From Branchiostoma belcheri (taxonomy: Eukaryota > Chordata > Leptocardii > Amphioxiformes > Branchiostomatidae), in contig NW_017802758.1 of the NCBI RefSeq assembly GCF_001625305.1, positions 727,267 to 791,266 of the forward strand: a DNA stretch of 64,000 bases, given 5' to 3'. Position 1 is the stretch's first letter. Each line of letters opens with the position of its first letter. Below, piece after piece: positions 46,601 to 52,666 of the stretch. The position numbers and the translations under genes were made by a program. The notes under the pieces are model-generated. The model searched no databases and was not told the origin of the DNA. It saw only the letters and a list, made by a program, of their open reading frames with translations.

Positions 46601-49020
46601 TGAGAACTGTGTTCAGTCCCCTAGCATGCAATGGGGCAGCCTTAAATAATACGTGTCCAGAACTGTATATGTTTGCGGTCAGGCACGGTTCTGGATAGTC
46701 CCCTGCGTGTCCCAGAATGTAGATTTTCCCCAGGCACGGTCTGGGACACACGTCAAGTGTCCCAAACCATGCCGACAAGGCATCCGCGTGTCCCGAACTG
46801 TGCTCAGTTCCCAGGCACGGTTCGGGACACGCGCCGAGTGTCCCAGACCGTCCCCGGGCATGGTTTGGGACACGGCCATTGCGTGGCCAAACACTTTGTT
46901 TATCTACAAGCTGATTTGCTCTAGCCTGTCGTGCATACGCGTCAGGACTATCCAGATCCGTGTGTGGGGTTGATAGATAAGCACTGTCTTGTTTCCGATT
47001 CCAGGACTGAGCTTGGGTCAGTCTGCTTTCTTGGGTATACTACGTGCTGTGTTGTATCAAGAACTGTGTTCGCACTGTGTTGCAGAATGATACAAGACAC
47101 CCTGTTTGGACACTACATGTAAGTCGTAGACCAGCGTGAAATGTAAAAATGTACCTTACAGAGCAAGGATTACACCGATTCTTTCTTATTCTTTCCGCGA
47201 CAAAAAACAAAGATGGCGGCCTAAAACAGTAAACAACACCACGAGAAGGCTCCTCCCTCAAAACAATAAGCTCCACCCCCAAAGCACGGAATGGGACAAG
47301 GCCCTTATGTGTCCTGAACTGTGTCCGGTCAGGCACGGTTCGGGACAGTCCCCGCGTGTCCCAGAATGTAGATTTACCCCAGGCACGGTTTGGGACATAA
47401 CAGTGCCCATTGCTAAAGCCCCAGTACGTAGGTAGTCCATTCCAGTGGAAACTATACCTACATGCATGGAATTCTTTACCAAAAATCAGATCTATACAAA
47501 CATATTAACTATTGCTGAAACTATTAATACGTAGCTGTAACCCGACCGTCCTCACTTCTACCTCTTGAAAGTCGGCTTAGACCGAAGAGTCTCTGTATCT
47601 GTATCTGTATCTGTATATAGCCGGTATAAATGCCTTTCGGCGTTACACACCAGACTACGAAAACAGGAGTATTGAGGTCAATTGGCTTTTCCCGTTTGTA
47701 AAAGGTAAAACTTACGGTTCCCTTTGTTTTATCAGCAGGCATGCCCGTGATGACGCCTGTATCTTTATTTTTACCGTTACGGTAGCTGTTTTCGTAATCG
47801 GTACCTGGTTTCGTAGTCTGTACATCAGTTTTAAGGTTGAATAAAGGTTAAAAAATTGGATTGTTTACCAAAAATTGTTGTGACACGGATTAGACGAGGC
47901 TGGACGAACTCCAGGGCAACATGAAGTGCATGACAGGAACTGACGGTGGTACGACACTTTACACTTTCTTTTAACAAAGATCTCAAGGGTAATCTGAAGG
48001 TGTGGCTTGATTTCAAACTTTACATAGACTTGTTTACTTAAGTTTGAAGATGTCAAATGCAATGGCTTCTTGACGTACCAAAGGCAACATGGAGGTAGAA
48101 TGGTCCGTTATGTCTCATGATTTTGTATCGTGCAATCATAGAGGGATTCCTTTCTGTACCGTCTAGAAATTCGAAGCCTTTTCTTTAGGAACAGTTCGTT
48201 TAGAAGCTTAGTGACAAAGACGGTAGGTGGTGCTTAGTGACAACGGGATTGTGTTCATGGTATAGTGTCAAAATCCCTGCCACCATTTTACAATGAAATG
48301 ACATGTCGACACAGCATGTAAATACAGCAGAAATTTAACAATCGGTATTTGTTATGCACCATGATAGTGATGATTAACATGACATCAACAAAGTATGAAG
48401 GAAAACTATATAGCCATAAGGTTGCAGTTGTCTTAGTCTGTTCAGCGTATCATACAATTTAGGAAGCCACGAGTGACCTTGTATAAGTGAAAATACATAA
48501 AAAAATCATAAGAGTAGATCTCTGTAAGACTAAAAAGGCCTCAACCAAGTTGGAAAAAAAACTCGTGCAACTTAGGCATCATCACAGCCGACAGAGCGAA
48601 GTGAAATCTTATTACACAAATACCCATACAGCAACCACAATAATATAAAAAAGGAAAAATCGTCAACAGAATAATGCTAGATATTAAACTAGAAATCGAC
48701 GGCATTAATAATATAGTCATTGTACAACCAGGTTTGAATGCAACCATGCGAATCCAACTTTTTGTTAGGGTTAATACAATACAAATACACTTTTCTCACT
48801 AGAAAAGTTTGTCTCATTTTTAGAATTTAAAATGTTTGTTTAGTTTGCGAAATATTTTGTGAAGTGTTGTCCCCACCTTTTTTTCTGTTTCAAAGACAAA
48901 CATAATTATTATTTTTAAAAGTTTTTTTGGTGAGTTTTTGCAATGATTTTTTCACCTACCGGCATTTGTCTCGATGTTGAATACTGTCGACGCGCAAATC
49001 ACAAGTAGTAATTTCAACAT
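12203..49020 (-). CDS. Giant secreted PLA2 - VWA - (beta / coiled-coil) x2 protein gene
   Basis: Thirty-four coding exons on the minus strand join with matching phases from ATG (49018-49020) to TAA (12203-12205). This assumes the transposon at 18854-19094 is absent; the coding length is then 7,707 nt, an exact multiple of three, or 2,568 residues. Order: signal peptide; complete secretory PLA2; Thr-rich linker; VWA domain; Pro-rich linker; beta-region 1; three Ala-rich helical cassettes; closing exons; linker; beta-region 2; one helical cassette; closing exons. I infer an extracellular, probably matrix- or coat-associated protein with an N-terminal lipase and an adhesion domain. The beta-coil part is not a family I can name. 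The main uncertainty is whether PLA2 and VWA are always in one transcript; no stop, initiator or signal exon separates them and the phases fit (1 to 1). Introns contain many MITEs, SINEs and LINE tails. Confidence 0.75.
12445..12690 (-). mobile_element. Diverged tRNA-derived SINE
   Basis: Segments such as 'gggatcttttacgtgctcgag', 'acgtccctgaccaaatc' and 'aggtactcattttcacc' match, in the same reversed order, the SINE copy at 39550-39775 and the reverse complement of the full copy at 21455-21840. It lies in the last intron of the giant gene. Confidence 0.65.
14054..15736 (-). CDS. Unit 2 helical cassette (exons A-B-C-D)
   Basis: Exons 15592-15736 (A), 14886-15015 (B), 14629-14678 (C) and 14054-14190 (D). 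A carries [20 protein letters not shown] carries [14 protein letters not shown] carries [17 protein letters not shown] ends V-V-H-D-T-C. The pattern is Ala/Asp/Gln-rich long helices with cysteines placed at cassette turns, suggesting a disulphide-stapled coiled coil. Exon A continues the last codon of the beta exon in phase 2 (Ser). D is 21 nt shorter than its three relatives in unit 1. Introns contain (ATTC)n and (CA)n runs. Confidence 0.8.
14421..14610. repeat. (ATTC)n and (CA)n microsatellites
   Basis: A tetranucleotide ATTC run (about 14421-14448) is followed by imperfect CA/GCA sequence and a pure CA run (about 14557-14609). It lies in the intron between exons C and D of the unit 2 cassette. 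The His/Thr- and Val/Cys-rich open frames over it are artefacts. Confidence 0.95.
16249..19415 (-). CDS. Unit 2 giant beta-rich exon, interrupted by a MITE
   Basis: One exon, entering in phase 1 at 19415 and leaving in phase 2 at the GTATGT donor below 16249, codes for about 974 residues once the insertion 18854-19094 is ignored. The head ([12 protein letters not shown] then a pattern of C-S-V, C-R-L, D-H-C-L, S-C-Y-V-D-R-C) is a small Cys-rich domain shared with unit 1. The remainder is Ser/Thr/Val/Ile-rich with alternating hydrophobics, few cysteines and internal repeats built round F-x-W-x-I-G-x-x-x-F-x-V/L-x-I. It ends with [10 protein letters not shown] and [11 protein letters not shown], both conserved in unit 1. 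I do not recognise the fold by name; an extracellular beta structure is inferred. Confidence 0.82.
18854..19094 (+). mobile_element. piggyBac-type MITE inserted in a coding exon, with TTAA duplication
   Basis: The element is 237 bp (18854-19090) with inverted ends CCCTTGTCCTGCTGGC and GGGCCCCGCAGGACAAGGG. It is flanked by TTAA at 18850-18853 and 19091-19094. TTAA target duplication with ends starting CCC is the hallmark of piggyBac elements. It has no transposase, so it is non-autonomous. On the minus strand it puts a stop codon into the giant exon. Excision leaving one TTAA gives [12 protein letters not shown], in frame and parallel to [12 protein letters not shown] in unit 1. Confidence 0.92.
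19635..19709 (-). CDS. Short linker exon between unit 1 and unit 2
   Basis: Seventy-five nt, phase 1-1, encoding a Pro/Thr/Gln/Leu-rich peptide ([13 protein letters not shown]). It is the positional equivalent of the linker exon 33672-33719, which precedes beta-region 1. Confidence 0.75.
20003..21382 (-). CDS. Closing E-F-G exons of unit 1
   Basis: Exons 21325-21382 (E, helical), 20418-20582 (F) and 20003-20081 (G). F has [20 protein letters not shown] and [13 protein letters not shown] has [17 protein letters not shown]. Both align with the terminal exons 13286-13411 and 12203-12289. G here leaves through a GTGTGT donor in phase 1 into the linker exon, so unit 1 is followed directly by unit 2. 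Confidence 0.8.
21455..21840 (+). mobile_element. tRNA-derived SINE (best copy)
   Basis: The head has an A-box-like 'tggcgcagtcggtagcgcg' and B-box 'gtgggttcgactcct', as in a tRNA, followed by a conserved body ('gatcttgtgcccttgggaaaggcactttaaacgactttcctcactt' in pieces) and a tail with the 26-bp unit 'cctgaggacacaccctactacag' twice. Reversed or partial copies of the body occur at 12445, 36140, 39550 and 51590. The tRNA part lacks a clean cloverleaf and is not a functional tRNA. Confidence 0.85.
22112..24008 (-). CDS. Unit 1 helical cassette c (EA-B-C-D)
   Basis: Exons 23807-24008 (a fused E+A exon), 23179-23329 (B), 22566-22615 (C) and 22112-22269 (D). EA contains [17 protein letters not shown] contains [14 protein letters not shown] contains [11 protein letters not shown] ends L-V-H-D-K-C. 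Phases are 2-0, 0-1, 1-0 and 0-2, identical to the other cassettes. The intron 23330-23806 contains a foldback MITE. The intron 22616-23178 contains a 'gggtgcac' rich stretch I cannot assign. Confidence 0.8.
23466..23760. mobile_element. Foldback MITE (shared-end family)
   Basis: Arms 'gtttaaagttaaaactttt' and 'aaagttttaactttaaac' pair and continue through 'ctagagctttcgaccagtca' / 'tgactggtcgaaagctctag' towards a loop near 23600. The outer right end 'taccaacacagatgaacttt' is the family end motif also found at 5.0, 37.17 and 42.74 kb. Confidence 0.85.
24437..26217 (-). CDS. Unit 1 helical cassette b (EA-B-C-D)
   Basis: Exons 26010-26217 (EA), 25424-25577 (B), 25049-25098 (C) and 24437-24594 (D). 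EA has [20 protein letters not shown] has [15 protein letters not shown] has [17 protein letters not shown] has [14 protein letters not shown] and ends H-E-S-C. The fused EA exon shows that an intron between E and A has been lost or never gained here. Same splice phases as the neighbouring cassettes. Confidence 0.82.
25753..25880 (+). mobile_element. tRNA-derived SINE, short copy with A-rich tail
   Basis: The head 'ggggtcgtgtggcgtagcggtagagtgcg' plus the B-box 'gggttcgagtcctgac' is followed by an A-rich tail of 'aatacaacaaaacataata' units. It lies in the intron between exons EA and B of cassette b. It resembles the head at 36140. Confidence 0.75.
26926..31262 (-). CDS. Unit 1 helical cassette a (A-B-C-D)
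   Basis: Exons 31118-31262 (A), 30505-30655 (B), 29874-29932 (C) and 26926-27083 (D). A follows beta-region 1 in phase 2 and is 145 nt, exactly as in unit 2. B has [18 protein letters not shown] is 9 nt longer than the others ([13 protein letters not shown]); D has [14 protein letters not shown] and ends N-D-S-C. The 2.8-kb intron between C and D is filled with nested transposons. The intron between A and B holds a piggyBac-type MITE. Confidence 0.8.
27335..27725 (-). mobile_element. 5'-truncated LINE tail
   Basis: The minus strand reads [19 protein letters not shown] and ends N-F-I-T-T-S-E-R-F, stop, followed by 3' sequence and an A-tail (T run at 27325-27334). The nearly identical copy at 45689-45978 lies on the plus strand. 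A 'gtctttt' target duplication flanks it. Confidence 0.7.
27758..28693. mobile_element. MITE with ACCTTCGCCAA ends
   Basis: It begins near 'ctcataccttcgccaaatg' and ends 'cttcttggcgaaggtaata'. It contains a (CA)n run (28613-28650) and two 'ccgctagggggycc' blocks (about 28368 and 28508). A related element begins at 60117 ('ttaccttcgccaagcaggttg'). Confidence 0.7.
28997..29130 (-). mobile_element. Probable LINE 3' end
   Basis: A (GTTT)n run (28995-29015) followed by 'ttatttaaccagagaacatatcgccctgg' and 'ccctggggggcaatccccaa' resembles reversed 3' ends of CR1/L2 elements. There is no protein evidence, so confidence is low. Confidence 0.4.
29328..29793. mobile_element. Intact MITE with AGGCCACACCAAG ends
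   Basis: About 466 bp with inverted ends of more than 30 bp (AGGCCACACCAAGTAAATTT then TATGGATGACGTCC, and the complement at the right). No coding sequence. It lies in the same intron as the interrupted copy. Confidence 0.88.
30819..31044 (+). mobile_element. piggyBac-type MITE, intronic copy
   Basis: The left TTAA is followed by CCCTTGTCCTGCTGGC and the right end is CCCCGCAGGACAAGGG. The right-hand flank is TTTT rather than TTAA, so this copy is older than the exonic one. Confidence 0.88.
31657..32614 (-). CDS. Unit 1 beta-rich exon (short form)
   Basis: One 958-nt exon, phase 1 to 2. It has the same Cys-rich head as unit 2 ([27 protein letters not shown]), then [18 protein letters not shown] and the same ending ([21 protein letters not shown]). 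It is about 320 residues against about 974 in unit 2: the central part, with the extra internal repeats, is missing in frame. Pairwise similarity of the shared parts is high by eye, pointing to duplication of the whole unit. Confidence 0.85.
33007..33131. repeat. Tandem duplication of about 64 bp
   Basis: 'ttgctgattggctgttggg' through 'cacctgcacagagcattt' is present twice in a row with one difference. It is intronic and lies within a stretch (32640-33430) whose two ends both contain 'gtggtgaacccat', possibly a larger element. Confidence 0.85.
33672..33719 (-). CDS. Pro-rich linker exon between VWA and beta-region 1
   Basis: Forty-eight nt, phase 1-1, encoding [16 protein letters not shown] flexible linker of this kind joins rigid extracellular domains. 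GT/AG borders are clear. Confidence 0.72.
33855..34091 (+). mobile_element. piggyBac-type MITE, intronic copy
   Basis: The left TTAA (33851-33854) is followed by CCCTTGTCCTGCTGGC and the right end is AAGGACAAGGG. It is 237 bp long, the same as the exonic copy. Confidence 0.88.
34129..37132 (-). CDS. Four exons encoding a von Willebrand factor A domain
   Basis: Exons 37005-37132, 35861-36019, 35132-35194 and 34129-34309. The domain starts [17 protein letters not shown], giving the MIDAS D-x-S-x-S, continues with [14 protein letters not shown] (the Thr region) and [12 protein letters not shown] (the third MIDAS Asp), and ends I-E-L-W-T-I-A-T-G and D-Q-P-C-D-T. The metal-binding residues look intact, so divalent-cation-dependent ligand binding is plausible. 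This exon style resembles matrilin/collagen-type VWA. The first exon starts in phase 1 with no initiator, consistent with an upstream PLA2 exon. Confidence 0.87.
36135..36460. mobile_element. Two partial tRNA-derived SINEs in opposite orientations
   Basis: The plus copy (36140-36285) has the head 'ggggtcgtgtggcgtagcag', the B-box 'gggttcgagtcctgac' and the body 'cttgtgccttgggaaatgcac'. The minus copy (about 36380-36455) has the reversed body 'cctttcccaaggg' and the reversed B-box 'gatcgaacccggg'. Confidence 0.7.
37168..37650. mobile_element. Foldback MITE with long arms (shared-end family)
   Basis: The outer end is AAAGTTCATCTGTGTTGGTA. Arms pair from 'ttctccaactcaaaatttga' / 'tcaaattttgagttggagaa' through 'cacgtgatttttcccacgtg' and 'gtctgaagtcgatatcgccc' to a loop near 37430. 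The arms are about 200 bp each. It lies between the PLA2 and VWA exons. Confidence 0.88.
37745..38065 (+). mobile_element. LINE tail (CR1/L2-type)
   Basis: With one frameshift, the plus strand gives L-Q-Y-Q-G-P then [20 protein letters not shown], the usual G-x-x-L-W-N-x-L end of non-LTR reverse transcriptases. The 3' part ends 'gtagacctgagcgcactactctgg' and a 'gaatg'-rich tail. Confidence 0.72.
38401..41194 (-). CDS. Three exons encoding a complete secretory phospholipase A2
   Basis: Exons 41020-41194 (phase 1 to 2), 39166-39260 (2 to 1) and 38401-38538 (1 to 1). The enzyme would hydrolyse the sn-2 ester of phospholipids with calcium. Seen in order: a propeptide-like H-R-Q-K-R-S site, the Q-Y-G-M-M-I N-terminal helix, [10 protein letters not shown], the calcium loop [15 protein letters not shown], the active-site C-C-Q-D-H-D-Q-C-Y, and [11 protein letters not shown] with the second catalytic Asp. 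The exon borders fall where vertebrate sPLA2 genes have them. No residue needed for catalysis looks lost. The last exon does not stop but runs into S-G-T-S-T-T-T and a phase 1 donor that fits the VWA exon. Confidence 0.9.
38920..39130. repeat. Fragment of the 42.8-kb foldback element family
   Basis: 'gtcagggagtttatatcgtccacc', 'aattatcctaatgaagacc' and 'ggtcgttgaaaatctgg' match parts of 42761-43160. It is followed by two 'gatgaacttccayg' copies of the family end. Confidence 0.65.
39550..39775 (-). mobile_element. tRNA-derived SINE, reverse copy
   Basis: Reverse complement of the 21455 family: 'gggttcttttacgtgcctgg', 'ggtgtggctctcccta', 'ggacgtccctaacc', 'cacctgagtgaagtgagg', then a reversed B-box 'gagtcgaacccgg'. 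Confidence 0.8.
39813..40150. mobile_element. MITE with AGGCCACATCAA ends
   Basis: Inverted ends AGGCCACATCAATTTCTTGG and CAAATTGGTGTGGCCT, continuing inwards through 'gttaacggatt' / 'aatccgttaac' and 'cgcccgc' blocks. The first 12 bp match the 27-kb and 29-kb elements, but the interior differs, so it is a sister family. A single left end of the same type occurs at 6080. Confidence 0.82.
40455..40650 (+). mobile_element. LINE tail (CR1-type)
   Basis: The plus strand reads [14 protein letters not shown], then S-L-N-S-F-K-H-G-L, the C-terminal block of CR1-like reverse transcriptases. The downstream end 'ggttatgtgggctgtactgatacaaatccgg' resembles a CR1 3' end. Confidence 0.72.
42114..42357 (+). 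mobile_element. piggyBac-type MITE, intronic copy
   Basis: The left TTAA (42110-42113) is followed by CCCTTGTCCTGCTGGC and the right end is CCCCGCAGAACAAGGG. It is 244 bp, the most diverged of the complete copies. Confidence 0.87.
42761..43160. mobile_element. Foldback MITE, about 400 bp
   Basis: Arms run from 'agtaaaacattgaacttcat' / 'aagttcaatgttttact' through 'acagagcgatcaaattttcaacg', 'gccttcatcaggataatta' and 'gggttacggtttacaaa' to a loop near 42960. The sequence just outside (tcatctgtgttggtaa) is the shared end motif. Confidence 0.88.
43434..44181. mobile_element. Composite palindromic element with a duplicated hairpin core
   Basis: The outer arms 'ccccagaatgcaacgcgaaa' ... 'gccggaaggcatcggaatgatcc' pair with 'ggatcattccgatgccttcc' ... 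'cgttgcattctgagg'. The core is two tandem copies (about 43541-43802 and 43819-44077) of a hairpin whose arms contain 'actatgggtcgaatctgaca' and 'tgtcagattcgacccatagt'. A right half alone lies at 54285-54443. Confidence 0.85.
45689..45978 (+). mobile_element. Young 5'-truncated LINE insertion with target duplication
   Basis: It is a copy of the 27335-27725 element on the opposite strand. It is flanked by the perfect 12-bp duplication ATAAGGCAGGGT (45677-45688 and 45979-45990) and ends in a run of A (45971-45979), the signature of target-primed reverse transcription. Only the last 25-30 codons and the 3' region are present. Confidence 0.88.
46290..47410. repeat. GTCCC-AAACCGTGCC repeat blocks
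   Basis: Blocks at 46305-46425, 46645-46880 and 47283-47400 carry the same word as 6150-6610 in both orientations. The block 46310-46425 is, in reverse complement, close to 6355-6470 including the non-repeat stretch 'cgccaatcactatgattgac'. Confidence 0.82.
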
Positions 49021-49045
49021 GTTGCCACCGTATAGCTCTCTCGTC
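48960..49045 (-). CDS. Signal-peptide exon of the giant gene
   Basis: The exon starts after TTTGTTTAATTGCAG (49046 and above) with 25 nt of 5' UTR, then ATG at 49020. The peptide [20 protein letters not shown] is a typical signal sequence: Lys then a hydrophobic core, with a possible cleavage after V-I-C-A-S or near the end. It leaves in phase 1 at GTAGGT, which fits the PLA2 exon at 41194. This is the only start of this kind I found upstream of the PLA2 exon on this strand. The intron is large (7.8 kb), so an additional exon cannot be excluded. Confidence 0.72.
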
Positions 49046-49323
49046 CTGCAATTAAACAAAAACATGAATAAAAGGCCACAAAAGTAAAGCATCGCCACAA
49101 GACAGCATCAGACGTCTTGTAGAATGCATTGTGACAGGTGTAGTAAAAAGCCATACGAAATGCTGTATCAATCAACACACCGATAGTAAGACAAGATAAA
49201 GGAAATACGGTTAAATGAAAAATAAAGCGAAATCCCAGAGAAATTCAAGAAAAGTTATGAAATCAACAAATCTATCCACTCATGAAATACAGCATATCCT
49301 GAAATAGAAACGTTTTACCTCAC

Positions 49324-49395
49324 CTGGGGACATACAGTTGTTGGGGACTAAAATGAGCCGTTACGTGGCAAAGTCAGGCCTTATATTATATCATA
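49324..49395 (-). promoter_or_regulatory. Putative promoter and non-coding first exon of the giant gene
   Basis: On the minus strand, TATAATATAAGG (about 49395-49381) is a TATA-like box. About 30 nt downstream a short exon (roughly 49355-49324) would end at CCCCAG|GTGAGG, a strong donor that can join the acceptor above 49045. The transcription start is inferred, not seen. Confidence 0.4.
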
Positions 49396-49456
49396 TCAAA
49401 GACAGAAATGATCAGGTGACACTATTGATTTTTGACAAAGGGAGGAGCTACATGTA

Positions 49457-49693
49457 GCCTCCTTCGCAGTCTTGTTTGGCGTGGGCGTAATTTTTTCTCT
49501 GAGCGACTCGAGTAATATGCCGCCGCGAAGGACGATTTGCTGCCGAGGGACTTTTGCCATGGAGAGAAGGTTTCCGCGCTCCTTCTCTCCGTGGCAAAAG
49601 TCCCTCGGCAGCAAATCGTCCCTCGCGGCGGCATATTACTCGCGTCGCTCAGAGAAAAATTACGCCCACGCCCAACAAGACTGCGAAGGAGGC
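49457..49693. mobile_element. Near-perfect 237-bp foldback element beside the promoter
   Basis: Arms of about 110 bp ('cctccttcgcagtcttgtt' ... 'gcagcaaatcgtcc') pair almost completely, leaving a loop of about 10 bp near 49575. The direct repeat AGCTACATGTA flanks it (49446-49456 and 49696-49706), consistent with an 11-bp target duplication. GC content is higher than the surroundings. It starts about 60 bp upstream of the TATA-like box. Confidence 0.9.
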
Positions 49694-49709
49694 TAAGCTA
49701 CATGTATGT

Positions 49710-50970
49710 TAGAAACACATGTTGATATTCAATATGAAGCATGAGGTCTGAATATAAAAGTCCTCCCAATAATACTAGACATGTTTGCATCACGAGTAAT
49801 GTATGTGGGCACTGGCCATGTCGTCAATGGGCCTATTACATTATTATGTCACAGTTTGTTTACCTGTTCTAAAGAACATTCTAGAACGGTCAGTTAAAGA
49901 ATAAAGATCACTTCTCTAGGTAAAGTCTCTTTCAAGTTTTTAAAGTCAGGTGTGTTTGATTTCTGCTGAGTCTAGTTTTGTTGACACAGCATTACATGCC
50001 GTAATGGGTTATTTAGTCGTGACAGCAGACGAAAGTGGTACAAATGTATATGTAACGATAAACAAACACACACACACACCTGTAAAATATAAACATCTAT
50101 AATACAAAATGTCCCGGCATTCATTGCGGTAAACAAACTGTGACGTAATAATGTAATAGGTCCGTTATTATTTGGGGTCAAGGATCCAGCAGGAAAAATT
50201 ATCCGTCTTCCACAAAAAAAAAATTCAGTCCTTTTTACCCCCTTTACATTTTATTTAAAGTAAAGGAAGCGTCTAGAACGATGATTATGACGTTGTACGT
50301 TTTACTCAAACTGTAGGCCTGGTTTTGACTAGACGGCGATCACCAGGCGACAGTTCTAAACTTGGATTTGTTTGACCCTTGATTTTGTAATTGGGCTATT
50401 TATAGCATGCACAGTCACTGTATTTAAGTATGAGGCAAAGGACAACAAAACACACCAAACTTTAAAATAATGTATATTTTTCTTTACAATTCTTTAGTCG
50501 CAGTCAATTTTTCGGTCGCCCAAGGGTCGCAGTTATCAGTGCTAAAAGGATATCACTGAATTCGCATATCTTAAATATTTCAATTGGTATATATCTCTAC
50601 ATAAATCCTTACGATATGAAATAATTATGCACGTTTATTGTTATTTTGATAGGGAATCAAATGCTAAAACAAATACAGGAGGTTCCAATGCAAAAGACAT
50701 AAGTTTTCCTTTCTATGTCCACGTTTTTGCTGAGCGCCATTGTCTACAATATTTCTTAAAACAAGACAAATTTTCTGACTGTATGGACAGCGTCGCAATA
50801 TTGAATCTCTTATCCAACATACATATTTTTCTCGCCCAACCAATGTTTATATATCCTAGTAATCTATTCATGAAGGTATCCCCTGATCTACGGTTCGTGA
50901 GCAGCCGGCTTTGTGGAATTTTTCATGTGTCCTGGTACGGTGTTGACACTGCGTCACGCAAGGCAAGATG
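49710..50970. other. Intergenic, no gene recognised
   Basis: AT-rich with a short (CA)n at about 50066-50079. A 114-codon open frame at 50627-50971 has no signature I recognise and reads into the start of a repeat, so I do not call it a gene. Confidence 0.45.
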
Positions 50971-50974
50971 ACCG

Positions 50975-51300
50975 TTATTACCTCCATGAAAAATGGAGGT
51001 ATTGTTTTTGGCGTGTCTGTCTGTGTGTTTGTGTTTCCGCACATTTGTAGTCAGCATAACTTTAGAACGCCTTTATGGATTGTTATAATATTTGGTATGT
51101 TGGTAGGTCATAGGAAGGCAAAGGTCAAGGTCAAATATGGCCCTCCTGGTACTGCAGCAGAACTTCCGATTTTTGTATCTTTTGTCCTGAACATGCTATG
51201 GTCTTTGACTTTGGATGACCTATAGCTTTTCCTTTCAGGAATAAGTGGTGTCGGTTTTGCCCTCCTAGCAGCCTGTTCTGGAACTTTTTATTTTATCATG
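50975..51300 (+). repeat. Second copy of the 1150-1500 dispersed repeat
   Basis: 'ttacctccatgaaaaatggaggtattgttttt', 'gtttccgcacatttgtagtcagcataact' and 'aaggtcaaggtcaaatatgg' are shared with 1150-1500 in the same order and strand. Confidence 0.85.
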
Positions 51301-51589
51301 TTCTCTATCCTTGCAATTAGCCATCAGACATTTAAAATAAACGTTCAATACAATTTGAGTGAGAAAAATGATCATGGCTGTAATGATATTTCATGTGACG
51401 TTTATTTTATTTTGCTAATCGTTTCAAGATAATTGGTCTTTTTGATTTGATTTTGATTTTATTGAAATTGCAACAGTGCAATACACGTGGAACAGAGACA
51501 GCTGTTGCTGGTGTTGTGTCCCGCACATAGAAACTAATACTGGACAGACAATACTCATTTTCAATTGAGTCTAGTGGGGAAAATCGTGC

Positions 51590-51700
51590 TAAGTGCCTTT
51601 CCCAAGGGCACAAGATCGGTGGCATGTCAGGACTCGAACATGCCACCGACTCGAACAGGGGGACCTCTTGATTCCGAGTCGTGCAGTATTTTTGACCGGC
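51590..51700 (-). mobile_element. tRNA-derived SINE head, reverse copy
   Basis: 'gtgcctttcccaagggcacaagatcggtggcatgtcaggactcgaac' in pieces is the reverse complement of the head seen at 25753 and 36140, with the B-box reversed ('ggactcgaac'). Confidence 0.75.
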
Positions 51701-51844
51701 TGAGGGTCTGAAATTTAGTGTATAATTTAAATTTGGGATGATGTCAATGGTGGTATCAGGGAATCTGTCTTTCAATCGCAAGTGAAATATGTTCTTTTGT
51801 GTGTGACTTCTTTGATGTGCGGTTTCTTTCATAGTAAACAACAT

Positions 51845-52530
51845 CCAAATACTAGTCGTCTTTTGTGTTTTATTGATCTTTGAGGACATTGCATCTGATA
51901 AAGTTACATGATAAATTGGTCCAATGCGGTGGAGCGGTAGGTAGGTAGGTCCAATGCTTTTACTGTTTTTATTATTAAATAGAGTGCTCTTTCGTCGGTT
52001 ATGTCCAGTTTGTGTTCTTAATCAAATTCACCAGGCTTCAGCACCGAAGTGGTTGAATGGTAACTGCCTAGCCAATGGATACAGCATTGCCAATTTGATT
52101 CTGTCTTAAGTTTACAGCCACTAAAATATATACCTGGGGATTATTCTTTCCTTGCGAATGCCACATCTTATAAAGTTACACTTGAAAGCGACTTTTTTTA
52201 TTGTTTCTATTACACAATACTCCGTTGTAAAAATTCACGTGAAAGGTTTTTTTTCGTAAGAAGTGACCGAAATCCCCCCAAAAATATCGTCCTTTGTAAT
52301 GCCACATCTGATAAAAGCAACTTAATTGCTGTTAATGTTTGTACTACGTAATGCACTGTTGTGGAAATATCATATGAGGAGCGGTTTTCGTCAATAGTGA
52401 CCAACATCCCAAAACAAGCCGTCTTTTGTGTTCTTATCACTGTGAATATTACATCTGATAAAGTTACACATAAAATCGACCTCATTGATTTCTATTGTGT
52501 GCATTGCAATTTGCTCTGTTGTGGGGATAG
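51845..52530. repeat. Diverged tandem repeat, unit about 180 bp
   Basis: Successive stretches repeat the order 'agtgaccaacatcccaaaacaagccgtcttttgtg', 'tgtgaatattacatctgataaagttacac', 'cgaccttatt' and 'ttgtggaaatatcatatgagagcggttttcgt' with roughly 20-25% differences. A further copy lies at 54065-54260. No coding potential. Confidence 0.65.
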
Positions 52531-52666
52531 CATAAGAATGCTATGATTGATGGAGTCACTCCTGACAGTTTCAAAAAATGGATTCTAATGTTGTTTGTAT
52601 TCTCATGTAATCTTTTGCGGTGGATCTTTTTTATGTATACCAGGTTGCGTAAAGAAATTTGCCGAT

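Larger units (their letters stand above)
41195..48959 (-). other. 7.8-kb intron between signal-peptide and PLA2 exons
   Basis: No exon recognised. Contents from low to high: piggyBac-type MITE (42114-42357), foldback MITE (42761-43160), composite palindromic element (43434-44181), AT-rich unassigned sequence (44185-45680), young LINE tail (45689-45978), GTCCC repeats (46290-47410) and unassigned sequence with a short TGTATC run (about 47592-47615). Confidence 0.65.

Noticed and set aside
50627..50971. A 114-codon plus-strand frame
   Set aside because: No recognisable motif, unremarkable composition, and its end runs into a dispersed repeat.
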